A stretch of 39,336 bases of DNA, taken from Prevotella sp. UBA1378 (lineage in GTDB: Bacteria; Bacteroidota; Bacteroidia; Bacteroidales; Bacteroidaceae). Position numbers and translations under genes: made by a program. The notes below the pieces were generated by a model. The model made no database searches. It was given only the letters and a program-made list of their open reading frames with translations, and was not told the DNA's origin. The DNA lies in the NCBI GenBank assembly GCA_002305505.1, contig DBRC01000042.1:1-39336 (forward strand), read 5' to 3'. Positions 24,483 to 31,976 of the stretch are shown in pieces; within the stretch, counting starts at the first letter, position 1; each line of letters begins with the position of its first letter.

Positions 24483-27464
24483 TTAGAAGTCAAGTCCTAT
24501 TGTTAATGAATAGATTCTCGGGCGCGGGTAGACGCTCATGTCGATGCCGGCGGAACTTTCCGGGTCTACGCCCTTGTATTCCGTAACGGTGAACACGTTC
24601 TGCACCATTGCCGATACGCTCAGGCTGCACCACCGGGTTACCGGGCCGAAGTTATAGGACAGCTGCAGGTTGTCCATCTTCAGGAAAGAGGCGTTCTCTA
24701 CATAGAAGTCGCTTTCGTACTGGCGCTTGCGGAACTGGGTATCGAGGAAGCTCCGGTTCAGCAGGTTCGCCTGATAGGCGTTATACGATACCGTTTCCCA
24801 TGCACCGGTGTTCATCGCCATCCCGTTATACAGGTAGTTTCCTACACTGGCACGCAGGCTGGTGCTCAACGTGAGCTTCTTCCACCGGATACTGGTTGAG
24901 AAGCCGAACATCCAGTCGGGGGCAGGCGAATGATAGTGATAGAGGTCTTTTGTGTCTACCACGCCGTCGTCATTCAGGTCGGCGTAGAGCCCCTCGATGG
25001 GGAGCCCCGTGCCCTCATCGTAAATCTGCTTATATACGTAGAAGCTATACGGCTCGTAACCCTCGGAGAGCACCTGCACGTAATGTGAATCGATGCTACC
25101 CACGAGCGTATTGGGCGATTGCGTCTTTTCGTTCAGCCGCAGGTTGGTAATCTCGTTGCTCTGGTAGGTGGCATTGGCGCTTATGCTCCACGCCCAGTCT
25201 TTTGTCTGGACAGGGGTGGCACTGACGGAGAACTCCCACCCGTGAGAGTCGATGTTGCCCACATTGGTCAGCATCTGCTTGTTGAAGTTCGTGCCGGCCG
25301 CTACGGGAACCGTTGCCAGCAGGTCTTCGGTCTTACGGGTATAGTAATCCACGGCACCTGTAATACGGTTGTCGAGGAACGCGAAGTCGACCCCCACGTT
25401 GAAAGACTTGGTTGTTTCCCACTTCAGGCCGGTATTGTAAGCCGACGGCCGGTAGGTACGGATGGGCACGCCGTTGAACATATAGCTGGCGCCACTCTGG
25501 CTCTCGGTATAGAGCGGTATATAGCCGTAGTTGGCAATACCGTCTTGCTGACCGGTAACGCCGTAACTGGCACGGAGCTTCAGGTTGTTCATGATGCCGC
25601 GGAGCGGTTTGAAGAATCCCTCCTCAGACGCCCGCCAGCCCAACGCCACGGAAGGGAAAGTGCCCCAGCGGGTTTCGGGACTGAAACGTGAAGAGCCGTC
25701 GCGGCGCATGCTGGCACTGGCAAGGTATTTCCCGCCGTACGAATAGTTCACACGGCCATAGTATGACAGCAATACGTGGCGCTGGTCGTTGGCTGCCGAT
25801 GCGGCCTGCTGTGTCTGCGGCTCCTCGTCGTTCCACTCCGTATAGGCCGCGTTGGTATACTTCCAGAACTGGTAATCGTAGCCGGCCGTTATCTCTATAT
25901 TGCTCTTGATGCACTCGATGTATTTATTATAATTAAGGTAGAATGTCAACAGGCGGTTGTTGTTCTCCTGCGGCCCGTAAGTGTAGCGGCGTCCTTTCGT
26001 GTTGTAATATTGATAAGCCTCCTTGGGCACGTAAATCTTGCCCTCGCCTTTCGAGTAGTCGTACCCCAGCGTCAGGTGGGCGTGCAGGTCGGGCAGGAAG
26101 TGCAGGCTGTAATCAGCGTCGAAACTGCCGATATAGCGGTAGACGTCGGAAGTGGAACTATAGTTGTTCAGCAGTCCGAGCGGGTTGCCCGTAGCGCCGT
26201 TGATGGGTACACCGTTGGCATCGGCGGCTTCTGTATAGCCGAGGAAGGCATCCGTTCCGCTATAAACCGGTACCGTAGGATTATGCGTTGCCCCGCCCCA
26301 GATGGCGCCAGTATTGGCAAAGCGGTTGTCGCTGTAGGTGGCTTTCCCGTTGACCATCAGCTTCAGGTGGTTGTCCAGCAGCACGGGCGAGAGCGATACG
26401 CTTGCCGTGTAGCGGGTTACATTGTCTGTGCGCAGTATGCCGTCTTGGTTGCTGTAACCTAAAGACACGCGGTAAGGCAACATGCCGGCCTTCCCTGATA
26501 CGCTCAGGTTGTTGTCCGTGCCGAAAGCCGTCTTGAAGATTTCCTTGTTCCAGTCGGTGCTCACGTCCGGGTTCATCAGTTCCTGTTGCTGGGCTGTGCC
26601 GTATGTATTCACGGCATCCATCATCTCGTCGCGGCTCAGCATATCGGCCGGCTTGATAAGGTGCTGCATGGCGTTGGTAGTGGAGAAACTTACTTTCGGT
26701 TTCTTAGAGTCGGCGCCTTTCTTCGTGGTGATGATGATGACACCGTTAGAGGCGCGCGAGCCATAGATGGCGGTCGAGGAGGCATCTTTCAGGATGGTCA
26801 TGCTCTCGATGTCGTTAGGGTTAATCAGGCTCAGGAAGTTCCCACTGCCGCTTACGCTGCCCCCCACTTCCATCGGCACGCCGTCGAGTACAATCAGTGG
26901 GTCGTTGGAGGCATTCAGGGATGCACCGCCGCGGATGCGGATGGTACTGCCGGCCGAAGGCGACCCGCCGCCGCTCACTATCTGCACACCACTCACCTTA
27001 CCGTTGATTAACTGCTCCGGCGAGCTGACCATCCCTTGGTTGAAGTCTTTACCGCTTACGCTTGATACAGAGCCCGTAAGGTCGCTCTTGCGCTGCACGC
27101 CGTAGCCGACGACTACCGTTTCCTGCAAGACGGTTTCATCCGGCATCATCTTTACGGTCAGCCTGCCCGAAGCGGGAACCTTCACCATCTGTGTCTTATA
27201 ACCCACGTACGAAACTTGGACGGCGGTTACCCCGCTGCTTAAAGTGAGCACGAAGTTACCGTCGGCACCGGTAATGGTTCCCCTTGAGCTTCCCGCCTCG
27301 GTGACTGTTGCACCCACTTGGGGTTCCCCGGTTTCATCCAGCACCGTACCCGCCAGCCGCTTACCTGTGCCCTGTGCCATCACGCTTTGGTGGCAGGACA
27401 CCGTAAAGCAAACCAGCAGGCACATCCAACGTGCCTTTTCCAAAAAGTTGCTTTTTGTTCTCAT
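24483..27464 (-). CDS. SusC/RagA-family TonB-dependent glycan transporter
   Basis: 993 aa. A signal sequence (ending near VMAQG) is followed by a carboxypeptidase-regulatory-like domain (about 36-108), a TonB box-like ETVVVGYG (115-122), the plug domain (about 125-245, SAGSTIRIRGGASLNASNDPL region and IYGSRASNGVIIITTKKG) and a 22-strand barrel ending in the usual aromatic residue (LTIGLDF). It imports oligosaccharides across the outer membrane using TonB energy. It is the first gene of the susC-susD-susE-like unit, separated from the upstream GH53 gene by a strong terminator and its own promoter. Confidence 0.97.
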   Translation of the reverse strand: MRTKSNFLEKARWMCLLVCFTVSCHQSVMAQGTGKRLAGTVLDETGEPQVGATVTEAGSSRGTITGADGNFVLTLSSGVTAVQVSYVGYKTQMVKVPASGRLTVKMMPDETVLQETVVVGYGVQRKSDLTGSVSSVSGKDFNQGMVSSPEQLINGKVSGVQIVSGGGSPSAGSTIRIRGGASLNASNDPLIVLDGVPMEVGGSVSGSGNFLSLINPNDIESMTILKDASSTAIYGSRASNGVIIITTKKGADSKKPKVSFSTTNAMQHLIKPADMLSRDEMMDAVNTYGTAQQQELMNPDVSTDWNKEIFKTAFGTDNNLSVSGKAGMLPYRVSLGYSNQDGILRTDNVTRYTASVSLSPVLLDNHLKLMVNGKATYSDNRFANTGAIWGGATHNPTVPVYSGTDAFLGYTEAADANGVPINGATGNPLGLLNNYSSTSDVYRYIGSFDADYSLHFLPDLHAHLTLGYDYSKGEGKIYVPKEAYQYYNTKGRRYTYGPQENNNRLLTFYLNYNKYIECIKSNIEITAGYDYQFWKYTNAAYTEWNDEEPQTQQAASAANDQRHVLLSYYGRVNYSYGGKYLASASMRRDGSSRFSPETRWGTFPSVALGWRASEEGFFKPLRGIMNNLKLRASYGVTGQQDGIANYGYIPLYTESQSGASYMFNGVPIRTYRPSAYNTGLKWETTKSFNVGVDFAFLDNRITGAVDYYTRKTEDLLATVPVAAGTNFNKQMLTNVGNIDSHGWEFSVSATPVQTKDWAWSISANATYQSNEITNLRLNEKTQSPNTLVGSIDSHYVQVLSEGYEPYSFYVYKQIYDEGTGLPIEGLYADLNDDGVVDTKDLYHYHSPAPDWMFGFSTSIRWKKLTLSTSLRASVGNYLYNGMAMNTGAWETVSYNAYQANLLNRSFLDTQFRKRQYESDFYVENASFLKMDNLQLSYNFGPVTRWCSLSVSAMVQNVFTVTEYKGVDPESSAGIDMSVYPRPRIYSLTIGLDF

Positions 27465-27510
27465 TAGACTGATAATATTAAAAATTAGGTTTCAGTAATT
27501 ATTCATTCAG

Positions 27511-27518
27511 CAAAATTA
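27511..27518 (-). promoter_or_regulatory. Probable susC promoter -7 element
   Basis: TAATTTTG on the - strand is a perfect -7 element. No TTG occurs at the usual -33 distance, as expected of an activator-dependent promoter. Candidate operator units begin 28 bp upstream. Confidence 0.6.
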
Positions 27519-27545
27519 AGGAAAAGCTGCCAACCCCACTTGACG

Positions 27546-27577
27546 AAATCAGGCAAATGAGGTGACATATCGGACAA
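27546..27577 (-). promoter_or_regulatory. Candidate operator upstream of susC
   Basis: On the - strand TTGTCCGATAT (27567-27577) and TTGCCTGATTT (27546-27556) are two 11-bp units 21 bp apart. They match units upstream of the regulator gene (TTGTCTGATTT, ATGTCCGATTT) with one or two differences. The position, about 40-75 bp before the expected transcription start, suits an activator. Confidence 0.5.
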
Positions 27578-27605
27578 GGCTTTAAAAACAACGGGACAGG
27601 GAAAC

Positions 27606-27641
27606 AAAAAGGACATCCCGGAAGCTTCGGATGTCCTTTTT
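27606..27641. terminator. Strong bidirectional terminator after GH53
   Basis: Perfect 13-bp stem AAAAAGGACATCC (27606-27618) / GGATGTCCTTTTT (27629-27641) with a 10-nt loop. The A and T tracts give U-runs in both directions. It ends the regulator-GH53 transcript before susC. Confidence 0.93.
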
Positions 27642-27657
27642 ATTGTCTGTAATCACT

Positions 27658-28911
27658 TTATCGAACAGCTATTTTATGCCTGTTGTGAAGGTAGATGCCG
27701 GGGAAAGCGGGCTGACCATTGAAGCGTGTGCCTTGCAAAGTGTACCAATGGGCATCAGACTTACTGTCGGCCTGGGGAACACTGATGGCCGTGCTGCTCC
27801 CGAGGAACTCCTTCAGCACATAGAGGGCAGGCAAGGCACGATGGGAGGAGTTGTCCCACAGGCCGCGGTTTATCCAGCTTTTGAGCACGCTGCTATTCGG
27901 CCCGTTGCCGTTTTCTTCGGGGAACCACCAATAGAGGCCGTTCACGTTCGGGTATTTCTTCAGCATTGCAATCAGGTCTTTGGCATATTTAGCTTGCCCC
28001 CCGGATGTAATTTCCCACGTAGAAGAAAAATCGTAGTCGATGCCATTGCCTTTCCACGGCTGCCACTGGTAGTAATAGGCGGTCTCCACTATCTGCACTT
28101 TCTTGTCTGGGAACTTCTCCGCCAATTGTTTTAAGGCTAAGCCCAAGACGGGCAGTCCGTTGTGCCAAAAGGGATAATAGCTCAATCCGATGATGTCGTA
28201 ATCGACACTGGCGAGCCGCTCGTAGGTACCAATGAGGACGTCCGACTGCCCGGCCCGCTCTGTATGGATGACGATCTTCGCCTGTGGACATACTTCGCGG
28301 CAGGCTTTCGTGGCCTGGGTGAGCAGGGCGATGAAGCGGGGCCAGTTGGCATTGGAGTTATAGTAACAGCGATTGGCCGTGGTGCCGCTCTGCCCCCAAA
28401 GCATGCCATAAGATATTTCGTTGCCCGTCTGGATGAAGTCGGGCGTAGCACCGGCCGACACCAGTTTCTGCAGGCAGTCCTTCGTGTACTCGTATACTTT
28501 TGCCTGAAGCTGCGCATCATTGAGCGAGAGCCAAGCCTTAGGTGTCCATTGGGCGGCGGGATCTGCCCATGTGTCGCTGTAATGGAAGTCGAGCATGAAG
28601 CTGAATCCTTCTGCCTTGATGCGCCTGCCGAGCCGAATCACATAGTCGAGGTCTTGGCAAACCTGTGGGTCGGCATCGCCGCTGGGGTCTACGAAAAGAC
28701 GGACACGCTGCGCGTTCCATCCCACCGCCTCGCTTTTCATATATTTCAGTACGTCGCCAATCTTTGTGCCCTGCTGGTCGTAGTAATCCACTTCATGGTC
28801 TTCATAGCTCTGCAACACGGAGATGTCGCCGCCTACGTAAAGTTGTTCTTGTGCCTTGGCCTGCCACGGTAACGCGGACAGGAGGGTTGTAAAGAGAATA
28901 ATTTTATTCAT
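27658..28911 (-). CDS. GH53 endo-beta-1,4-galactanase
   Basis: 417 aa with a signal peptide (MNKIILFTTLLSALPWQAKA). The GH53 barrel shows the family block DFHYSDTWADP (108-118), acid/base Glu165 (QTGNEIS) and nucleophile Glu276 (VETAYYY). It should cut internal beta-1,4-galactosyl bonds of pectic galactan. After the barrel comes a ~30-residue tail (WYTLQGTRFNGQ, then PGIYLHNRHKIAVR) that resembles the short C-terminal domain on many Bacteroidetes secreted proteins. The signal peptide lacks a lipobox Cys, unlike many surface GH53 enzymes. It begins 3 nt after the regulator stop codon and ends at a strong terminator, so it belongs to the regulator's transcript and not to susCD's. Confidence 0.95.
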   Translation of the reverse strand: MNKIILFTTLLSALPWQAKAQEQLYVGGDISVLQSYEDHEVDYYDQQGTKIGDVLKYMKSEAVGWNAQRVRLFVDPSGDADPQVCQDLDYVIRLGRRIKAEGFSFMLDFHYSDTWADPAAQWTPKAWLSLNDAQLQAKVYEYTKDCLQKLVSAGATPDFIQTGNEISYGMLWGQSGTTANRCYYNSNANWPRFIALLTQATKACREVCPQAKIVIHTERAGQSDVLIGTYERLASVDYDIIGLSYYPFWHNGLPVLGLALKQLAEKFPDKKVQIVETAYYYQWQPWKGNGIDYDFSSTWEITSGGQAKYAKDLIAMLKKYPNVNGLYWWFPEENGNGPNSSVLKSWINRGLWDNSSHRALPALYVLKEFLGSSTAISVPQADSKSDAHWYTLQGTRFNGQPAFPGIYLHNRHKIAVR

Positions 28912-28914
28912 AAA

Positions 28915-31800
28915 TCAAGTGTTATTTGAATTTTGGAGTTTCATACGCTGGCTGTAGTTTGCTGGTGTTATGCCATGGGCCTGCAGGAAGCATTTGGAGA
29001 AATAGCCGCTATTGGAGAATCCCACGATATACATCACCTCGCTGACCGAGAACTTGCCCTCGGACAAAAGCAGGGAGGCTTTCTTCATCCGCATGTCGCG
29101 GATAAACTCCACCGGGGTATGGCCGGTAAGCTGTTTTACTTTCCGGTACAACTGTTTCGAACCGATACCAAGCAGTTCCTGCAACCGGGTGACGTTAAAG
29201 TCGGAGCCGGACATGTTCTCGTCAATCAGCCGGATGATTTCTTTCAGCATACGGTCATCGGCCGTTTCAGCTGTTTCACGCTTCACCGAAGGCAACATCT
29301 GGGTTTCGAGCTTAAGCTCAAGCGCTTGTTCAATACGCTGCCCGATGTCTTCGGCCGAGCGGCGTATCTGCTCGAGTTCTTCGTTGTGGTCGTTTTTCAG
29401 CAGCAAGTAAAGCTGCCCCACCATCTCCGACAAGGGATTCTTCAAGTCGTGCGACAGCCGTTCGAAGAATTTCATCCTGACGTGCGACTGCTCCAACGAC
29501 ATGGCACGGGCCTGCTGCTCTTCCCTCAGCCGCTTCTTCACCATATAGTACCTGAATCCCCACAGCAGCAATCCCGCAAGCAGCAGCAGGTAGATACACT
29601 TTGCCCACCACGTAAGATACCAAGGGGGCAGAATCGTTATATGCAGCGAGTAGACTTCCCTGGACGTTTTCCCGGTGGCATTCAATGTGTATACTTTCAG
29701 ATGATAGCTTCCCGGAGGCAGCCCGTTGTAACTGACTGCAGGCTTCCCGAACGGCATGGTATGCCAGTCGTAATCCACTCCGTCCATCTTATAGGCGTAT
29801 TCCAAGCACGGCTCGCCACGGAAGGGGAGGTCTGAAAATCTCAGCTCTACATTGTTTTCGTTATACCGGAGCCGCAGGGATTCCAAGAATCTCACATCAA
29901 CGGATCCGGCACCGTAGGACCGGCCGTTAACCTGTAAGTCGGTAAGCCGCAACAGGGCATACCTATCGGATTTCTCTAACGGTGCGGGCAGTACCATATA
30001 GCCGTCGTTGCCCCCTAAGAACACCTGCCGGCTCTTAGCATCGTACCAGGAAGCATAAGGTTGGAAGTCGGGCAGCAGGAAGCTGACACCCTCTCCTTTA
30101 CGGTCGAACACCCGGCATTTCCCGTCGGTGACAATCCACAGCTGAGGCCCTGCGCACACCATCGAGAGCGTACGCCCGCCTTGCGTGCCCAAGGGATACA
30201 AGGCCGTATGGCCTGATTTAATGTTGATGCGCCTGATGGTATCTTGGTAGTTGATGAGGATTTCGTCGCGGCTATTGCCGTTCATAACGTAGACATATCC
30301 GGAGTTCTTCGTGATATGGGTTACTTTCATCGTACGGGTGTCAATACGGTCGAGCCCCTTGTCGTGCATCCCTATCCAGACTCTGTCCATGGCGTCAATC
30401 ACCAATTGTCCCACATGAACATCGGTCAGTTCTGTTGTGAAGTAGCGTTCAGCCACGATATACCCGTCCGACTCCAACAGCCGCTTCTTCCCTATCACGG
30501 CGATGCCTCCCATGTATGAGCCAATCCAGTAGCGCCCCTCTGCATCCTCGACAATATCGTAAGCCCAAGCCGTGGAAAAATTCCCTGTACTGTCGGTGAT
30601 GATGAAGTTGCGCAGTTGCTTCCTGTTGCGGTCGTAGAAATTAATCCCGTGGTCTGTGCATATCAGGATGTCCCCATCGCGGTCGCGGTATATTTTCCTT
30701 ACCCGGTTATGCGACAAGGGGTAGGCCTTATCAAACTGCCTGAACCATACAGACGAGCCTTGATGGCGGATCAGGCCGTTGGTGCCCCCAAGCCATAAGG
30801 CCTGCCCGGGTTCTGCGAGTATGGCGTGCAGGCAGTTCCCGGCCCCTTTTCCGGTAAGTTCGTTCAAGGAGATGTATTTGTAGAAATCTTCGTGCCTGAC
30901 GAATGAAAGCCCATTGTCAGTACCCACCCAGACATTCTGCCACTGGTCGCCGGACAAAGCCCAGACAATATTGTTTGCCAAGGAACGGGAAGAACGGATG
31001 TCGTGTACAAAATGTTCAAGCTGCCTGTTGGGATGATAGGCATAGAGGCCGTTGTCCGTACCAACGTAAAGAGTGCTGTCGGGAGCCGCCAGCAACGCCT
31101 TCACGCTGTTTCCCCTTAACCCTGTTATCTCTGTATTCACGTTGCCTTTCCTCTGCAGGAGCGTTCCTTCCGTTCCAATCCACACGCAATCCCTCCGCTC
31201 GTCATAGGCCAGCGCATTCACGAGGGGCTGTTGCCCTGCCGTAACAGGTATCAGCGTGCTCCTTCCGCGGTTGAGCAGGTACATGCCCTGGATAGTCCCT
31301 ACGAGCACCCCGTTACGGGTGGCACAAATGGAATAAACGGCCTGCTTGATATTTGCGGTTCTCTTTATCATTCCCGATGCCGGGCGATAGATGTACAGGC
31401 CGTCCGCTGCCCCTAAGAGGATTTCCCCGCCATACTTGCTGACAGCCCTTACCACGCGCGGAGAGTTCCCCGGCAGCGGCAGGTACCGGTTCTTCTGTAT
31501 GTCGAACACCAGCAGCCCCGCATCCGTACCCAAATAAATTGTCTTACCGGCTATATATAAGGAATGTACGCGCGTATTTCCTGCATCGTTCATCTTGAAA
31601 TGCGCCCGCGCCCGGTATCCGTCGTAGCTGTACAGCCCCTCTTCCGTACCCACCCAGAGGATTCCTTCCGGGTCGCTTCCCAACGCACAGACATTGCGCG
31701 AGGAACCGAACGAGACGTTCTCAAAACTGACTGCACCCAGCGGGAGAATGCAACCAAGGCAGAGGGATATGATTAAAAGCCGCAACTTTATATTGGTCAT
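28915..31800 (-). CDS. Membrane-spanning reg_prop/Y_Y_Y/AraC regulator, H-box kept, no ATPase or receiver
   Basis: 961 aa. After a signal peptide (ending near PLGAVSF) come reg_prop propeller repeats (about 30-640), a Y_Y_Y domain (about 655-722), a transmembrane helix (about 731-753) and a single dimerisation helix pair with an intact H-box, RLSHDLKNPL (His784). An AraC HTH follows at about 860-955 (VMYIVGFSNSGYFSKCF). Classical hybrid regulators carry ~400 residues of HATPase and receiver between these parts; here there are only ~70. It presumably senses galactan oligosaccharides in the periplasm and activates GH53 and susCDE. Unusually it is the first gene of a transcript that continues into GH53 after 3 nt. 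Confidence 0.9.
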   Translation of the reverse strand: MTNIKLRLLIISLCLGCILPLGAVSFENVSFGSSRNVCALGSDPEGILWVGTEEGLYSYDGYRARAHFKMNDAGNTRVHSLYIAGKTIYLGTDAGLLVFDIQKNRYLPLPGNSPRVVRAVSKYGGEILLGAADGLYIYRPASGMIKRTANIKQAVYSICATRNGVLVGTIQGMYLLNRGRSTLIPVTAGQQPLVNALAYDERRDCVWIGTEGTLLQRKGNVNTEITGLRGNSVKALLAAPDSTLYVGTDNGLYAYHPNRQLEHFVHDIRSSRSLANNIVWALSGDQWQNVWVGTDNGLSFVRHEDFYKYISLNELTGKGAGNCLHAILAEPGQALWLGGTNGLIRHQGSSVWFRQFDKAYPLSHNRVRKIYRDRDGDILICTDHGINFYDRNRKQLRNFIITDSTGNFSTAWAYDIVEDAEGRYWIGSYMGGIAVIGKKRLLESDGYIVAERYFTTELTDVHVGQLVIDAMDRVWIGMHDKGLDRIDTRTMKVTHITKNSGYVYVMNGNSRDEILINYQDTIRRINIKSGHTALYPLGTQGGRTLSMVCAGPQLWIVTDGKCRVFDRKGEGVSFLLPDFQPYASWYDAKSRQVFLGGNDGYMVLPAPLEKSDRYALLRLTDLQVNGRSYGAGSVDVRFLESLRLRYNENNVELRFSDLPFRGEPCLEYAYKMDGVDYDWHTMPFGKPAVSYNGLPPGSYHLKVYTLNATGKTSREVYSLHITILPPWYLTWWAKCIYLLLLAGLLLWGFRYYMVKKRLREEQQARAMSLEQSHVRMKFFERLSHDLKNPLSEMVGQLYLLLKNDHNEELEQIRRSAEDIGQRIEQALELKLETQMLPSVKRETAETADDRMLKEIIRLIDENMSGSDFNVTRLQELLGIGSKQLYRKVKQLTGHTPVEFIRDMRMKKASLLLSEGKFSVSEVMYIVGFSNSGYFSKCFLQAHGITPANYSQRMKLQNSNNT

Positions 31801-31818
31801 ACGTTAGTGATTGTACTG

Positions 31819-31849
31819 CAAAAATACACATAAATAAGACATGATACAA
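31819..31849 (-). promoter_or_regulatory. Promoter of the second reg_prop/AraC regulator
   Basis: On the - strand TATTTTTG (31819-31826) is a perfect -7 element and TTG (31847-31849) lies 20 nt upstream as the -33 element. The ATG is 19 bp downstream. Confidence 0.75.
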
Positions 31850-31928
31850 GTTTTCCATGTCTTATTTTCACCCGTAGTCCCACGGCAACCGGCCTTATGT
31901 CCGATTTATGTCTTATTTTGTCTGATTT
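31832..31928. promoter_or_regulatory. Cluster of ATGTCnnATTT motifs, candidate autoregulatory operator
   Basis: A perfect 11-bp inverted repeat, AAATAAGACAT (31832-31842) / ATGTCTTATTT (31857-31867), straddles the -33 element. Further upstream three units stand head to tail: ATGTCCGATTT (31897-31907), ATGTCTTATTT (31908-31918) and TTGTCTGATTT (31918-31928). Spacing of 10-11 bp keeps them on one DNA face. Confidence 0.65.
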
Positions 31929-31976
31929 GTGTTTAGCGTTCTGCAAGCATGCGCAGCCCTCACGCTAAAGGCAGTG

